Below, one piece after another: positions 6,805 through 8,292 of a stretch of 8,292 bases of DNA (the first letter of the stretch is position 1; each line of letters starts with the position of its first letter). A program made the translations under genes and the position numbers. This stretch comes from Streptococcaceae bacterium. GTDB lineage: Bacteria; Bacillota; Bacilli; Lactobacillales; Streptococcaceae. The notes under the pieces were generated by a model. It had not been told where the DNA came from. It did no database searches and saw only the letters and a list, made by a program, of their open reading frames with translations. The DNA lies in the NCBI GenBank assembly GCA_031285105.1, contig JAITWV010000373.1, forward strand, positions 1-8,292, read 5' to 3'.

Positions 6805-6921
6805 CTACAGCCAAACAGCACCATTTTCCAAACCTAACATTTGTATTGTTCCTTTGGTATTATAACGCATTGCTTCAATTAATTCATCTAATTGTACTTG
6901 TTGCTTATAACCTATTTTTTC
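6805..6921 (-). pseudogene. Possible remnant of a small coding sequence
   Basis: Between a TAA at 6922-6924 and a TAG at 6805-6807, 38 codons are open with no ATG or binding site at the upstream end. The translation (EKIGYKQQVQLDELIEAM, then RYNTKGTIQMLGLENGAVWL) is hydrophilic, with helix-like LDELIEAMR and a Gly-rich end, and looks more protein-like than the rest of the intergenic AT-rich DNA. It may be the decayed 3' end of a lost gene. I do not recognise the family, and a chance open frame of this length is possible. Confidence 0.3.
6859..6864 (-). promoter_or_regulatory. Candidate -10 box for the hydrolase unit
   Basis: A perfect TATAAT on the minus strand, about 155 bp before the hydrolase start. 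No good -35 was found, and it lies inside the possible coding remnant. It is offered only because no better promoter is visible for this unit. Confidence 0.3.
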
Positions 6922-6924
6922 TTA

Positions 6925-6940
6925 AAAGAAAGAAAGAAAG
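6925..6940. repeat. (AAAG)4 tetranucleotide microsatellite
   Basis: Four perfect AAAG units run directly into a further A-tract (6941-6946). The tract is in the shared divergent intergenic region, 116 bp ahead of the plus-strand gene, where a change in copy number would alter promoter spacing. Confidence 0.7.
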
Positions 6941-7000
6941 AAAAAACACATAAAAAGCATCAAATATCTCAAAAAAATAAAAAATCTCTAGATAAATGGT

Positions 7001-7006
7001 TATAAT
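7001..7006 (+). promoter_or_regulatory. Candidate -10 box for the secreted 368-residue protein gene
   Basis: A perfect TATAAT preceded closely by TGG; transcription would begin near 7013 and give a leader of about 43 nt containing the ribosome binding site. The -35 region is A-rich and poor. A second TATAAT at 7035-7040 abuts the ribosome binding site and is too close to serve. Confidence 0.45.
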
Positions 7007-7042
7007 TATGAAAATCACATGAAAATTGTTATATTATAATTA

Positions 7043-7050
7043 GAGGTGAT
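7043..7050 (+). promoter_or_regulatory. Ribosome binding site of the plus-strand gene
   Basis: AGAGGTGAT lies about 5-7 nt before the ATG at 7056. GTGATTT (7046-7052), overlapping its 3' part, is complementary to AAATCAC (7012-7018), so a weak 7-bp stem could mask it in the leader RNA. Confidence 0.75.
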
Positions 7051-7055
7051 TTGAT

Positions 7056-8162
7056 ATGGGAAATAAAAGAAAATTCTCAAAACAGCGCGGATTGGCTAAG
7101 ATTGGTGCTTTACTAGCTTTAAGTTCTGGAGCACTTCTTTCAAGCGTCACAGATGAAAAAGCGCAAGCAAATGAAACCGCAAAACCTACTACAAGCATTC
7201 AAAAAGATGAAAAGAATAAATCCGATTTGGAAGATGACTTAAAAACAAAAGCAATACATAAAATAACTTTGGTCGAAAATTTCCCTCCCAAACGTGAATT
7301 ATTTGAAACTTTTGGAAAAAATGCCCAAATTAGTGAGGTTCATAAAACTTATGATTTTCATCAAATAGCCGCTGAAAAAGAAAAAAATGTCTATTATAAA
7401 GCAACTTCTTATTCTCAAACGCAGCCTATACTCATGAAAATGGATGAATTTCGCCATCTAATCAAAACAAATAAGAATATTCAAGTGCTACCAACAAGTA
7501 AATACCAATTAGTTTCCTCACACTTATATACCAACTATGCTGCTGCCATTTCAGACTCAGCAAATTGGAAAGATTCACGAATAACTGATAATGCTCGGAA
7601 AAAAACATTAACCTTTCGCGATAAGACTTTAAAAATGGGAATGAATTTTCATGGTGATGGTGGCGTATTTATTGAAAACATTGGCTTTCACTCACATTTA
7701 GATCTTGAAGCACAAAAAGGCAATAAACAATTTGGCGAGCATGTGAAAGAGGATTTTATTGATATACTCGAACACAACCTAAATGTCATCTATCGAGGAA
7801 AAAAATATCAAGCCATTTATCATGAAGGCACAAAAAAAATTGTACAGGGCAAGCAAACAATTGATGGTTATTTTACTTTTTCCGACTCAACACACGGACT
7901 TCCTTTACAAATTAATAACCGGTTTATTGTAATCAGTGTTGATTATGGTAACAATGTTGAAAGCCTAGCCAACTCTTTAACATTACGTGCCGTTCAAAGT
8001 TATGAGAATACTTTAGGTTGGCAATTTGTTGCCCCAAACATAACTGTTGGCCTTCACTTTGTAGATGAATTACAAGAAGAAAGTACACGATTTTACCAAA
8101 TTGAAGCAAAAGAGCAGATTATTCATTCAGTTGTCTTTAAATATGTTACTGTTTCGCTTTAG
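7056..8162 (+). CDS. Secreted protein of unknown function (368 aa)
   Basis: The ATG at 7056 has a good AGAGGTGA site upstream, and the frame runs to TAG at 8160-8162. Residues 1-38 are a clear signal peptide: basic GNKRKFSKQRGLAK, hydrophobic GALLALSSGALLSS, and an AQA/NE cleavage site. Residues about 39-65 are a polar Lys/Asp/Glu-rich linker. The rest (about 66-368) appears to be one globular domain with several conserved-looking stretches: KMGMNFHGDGGVFIENIGFHSH (194-214, with three His), IYRGKKYQAIYHEG (245-258), GLPLQINNRFIVISVDYGN (281-299) and a C-terminal beta-rich segment. There is no membrane helix, LPXTG motif, LysM or WxL domain, so it is probably released or loosely attached. I do not recognise the family. 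The His/Asp-rich HGDGG...FHSH region could bind metal, but that is speculation. It faces away from the other genes and has its own promoter and terminator. Confidence 0.75.
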   Translation: MGNKRKFSKQRGLAKIGALLALSSGALLSSVTDEKAQANETAKPTTSIQKDEKNKSDLEDDLKTKAIHKITLVENFPPKRELFETFGKNAQISEVHKTYDFHQIAAEKEKNVYYKATSYSQTQPILMKMDEFRHLIKTNKNIQVLPTSKYQLVSSHLYTNYAAAISDSANWKDSRITDNARKKTLTFRDKTLKMGMNFHGDGGVFIENIGFHSHLDLEAQKGNKQFGEHVKEDFIDILEHNLNVIYRGKKYQAIYHEGTKKIVQGKQTIDGYFTFSDSTHGLPLQINNRFIVISVDYGNNVESLANSLTLRAVQSYENTLGWQFVAPNITVGLHFVDELQEESTRFYQIEAKEQIIHSVVFKYVTVSL

Positions 8163-8177
8163 GAGCTATAGCAAAAA

Positions 8178-8254
8178 GAGGCTGGGACAAAACTCTGAAT
8201 GCGTAGAATAAAAACGAACGTTCAAGCACTAGCACAAAACTTTAATCGCAAAAA
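8178..8254. repeat. GAGGCTGGGACAAAA-type intergenic repeat
   Basis: GAGGCTGGGACAAAACTC (8178-8195) begins 15 bp after the stop of the secreted protein gene and leads into AATAAAAACGAACGTTC, which contains the palindrome GAACGTTC (8216-8223). From memory, GAGGCTGGGACAAAA sequences recur between genes in Enterococcus and other Firmicutes. Part of this element is echoed in the hairpin at 3706-3767. It may function in transcription termination or be a miniature dispersed element. Confidence 0.55.
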
Positions 8255-8292
8255 CCTCCCCAAATCTATCTTTGATGATAGATTTGGGGAGG
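8255..8292. terminator. Perfect 16-bp hairpin at the right edge, probable terminator
   Basis: Arms 8255-8270 and 8277-8292 are perfectly complementary (CCTCCCCAAATCTATC and its reverse complement) around TTTGAT. The left arm is preceded by AAAAA, so a matching T-run may follow just beyond the window. It would end the plus-strand gene 92 bp upstream and, if bidirectional, a gene to the right. Confidence 0.75.

Larger units (their letters stand above)
6705..7055. other. Divergent intergenic region (351 bp)
   Basis: This gap separates the leftward hydrolase and the rightward secreted protein and must contain both promoters. It holds the hydrolase ribosome binding site, an 8-bp inverted repeat, a possible 38-codon remnant (6805-6921, minus), an (AAAG)4 tract (6925-6940) and TATAAT boxes at 6859-6864 (minus), 7001-7006 (plus) and 7035-7040 (plus). 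No RNA gene was recognised. Confidence 0.7.

Noticed and set aside
7035..7040. TATAAT as the -10 of the plus-strand gene
   Set aside because: Transcription would start at or past the ribosome binding site at 7043-7050, leaving no usable leader; the box at 7001-7006 fits better.
1..8292. Transposon, phage or plasmid functions
   Set aside because: No transposase, integrase, replication or conjugation gene and no terminal repeats flanking the region were seen; the intergenic repeats alone do not define a mobile element.

Overview
The window is AT-rich DNA from a low-GC Gram-positive coccus or lactobacillus-like organism (Lactobacillales). The strongest taxonomic hint is the combination of a DUF916/DUF3324 WxL-interacting protein, a pectate-lyase-like adhesin, a GH73/CHAP peptidoglycan hydrolase with a Thr/Ser/Asp/Asn linker, and the GAGGCTGGGACAAAA intergenic repeat. 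This fits Enterococcus or a close relative, but the species cannot be fixed from the sequence alone. No RNA gene, CRISPR array, integrase or complete insertion sequence was seen.

Layout, left to right: (1) the N-terminal 85 codons of a secreted PHP-domain phosphoesterase, minus strand, running off the left edge; (2) a bidirectional terminator at 423-459; (3) a minus-strand two-gene unit of a pectate-lyase-like surface protein (1569-3584) followed by a WxL-interacting membrane protein (530-1546), led by an extended -10 promoter inside an inverted repeat; (4) a long hairpin terminator at 3706-3767; (5) a second minus-strand two-gene unit of a modular peptidoglycan hydrolase (4683-6704) followed by a type I membrane protein with a Thr/Ser-rich stalk (3795-4634); (6) a 351-bp divergent intergenic region with a possible gene remnant, an (AAAG)4 microsatellite and small inverted repeats; (7) a plus-strand gene for an unrecognised secreted 368-residue protein (7056-8162); (8) a dispersed-type intergenic repeat ending in a perfect 16-bp hairpin at the right edge.

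Every protein-coding gene here begins with a signal peptide, so this is a cell-surface or secretome island. In the WxL-type unit the membrane-anchored WxLIP protein would hold the adhesin at the wall. The adhesin's C-terminus resembles a WxL domain but has lost both Trp-containing signatures, so the pair may be a diverged WxL system. In the second unit the hydrolase has a glucosaminidase and a CHAP endopeptidase with intact catalytic residues, plus what looks like a catalytically dead NlpC/P60-like domain, and is made together with an uncharacterised membrane stalk protein. These functional links are inference from gene order and domain content.
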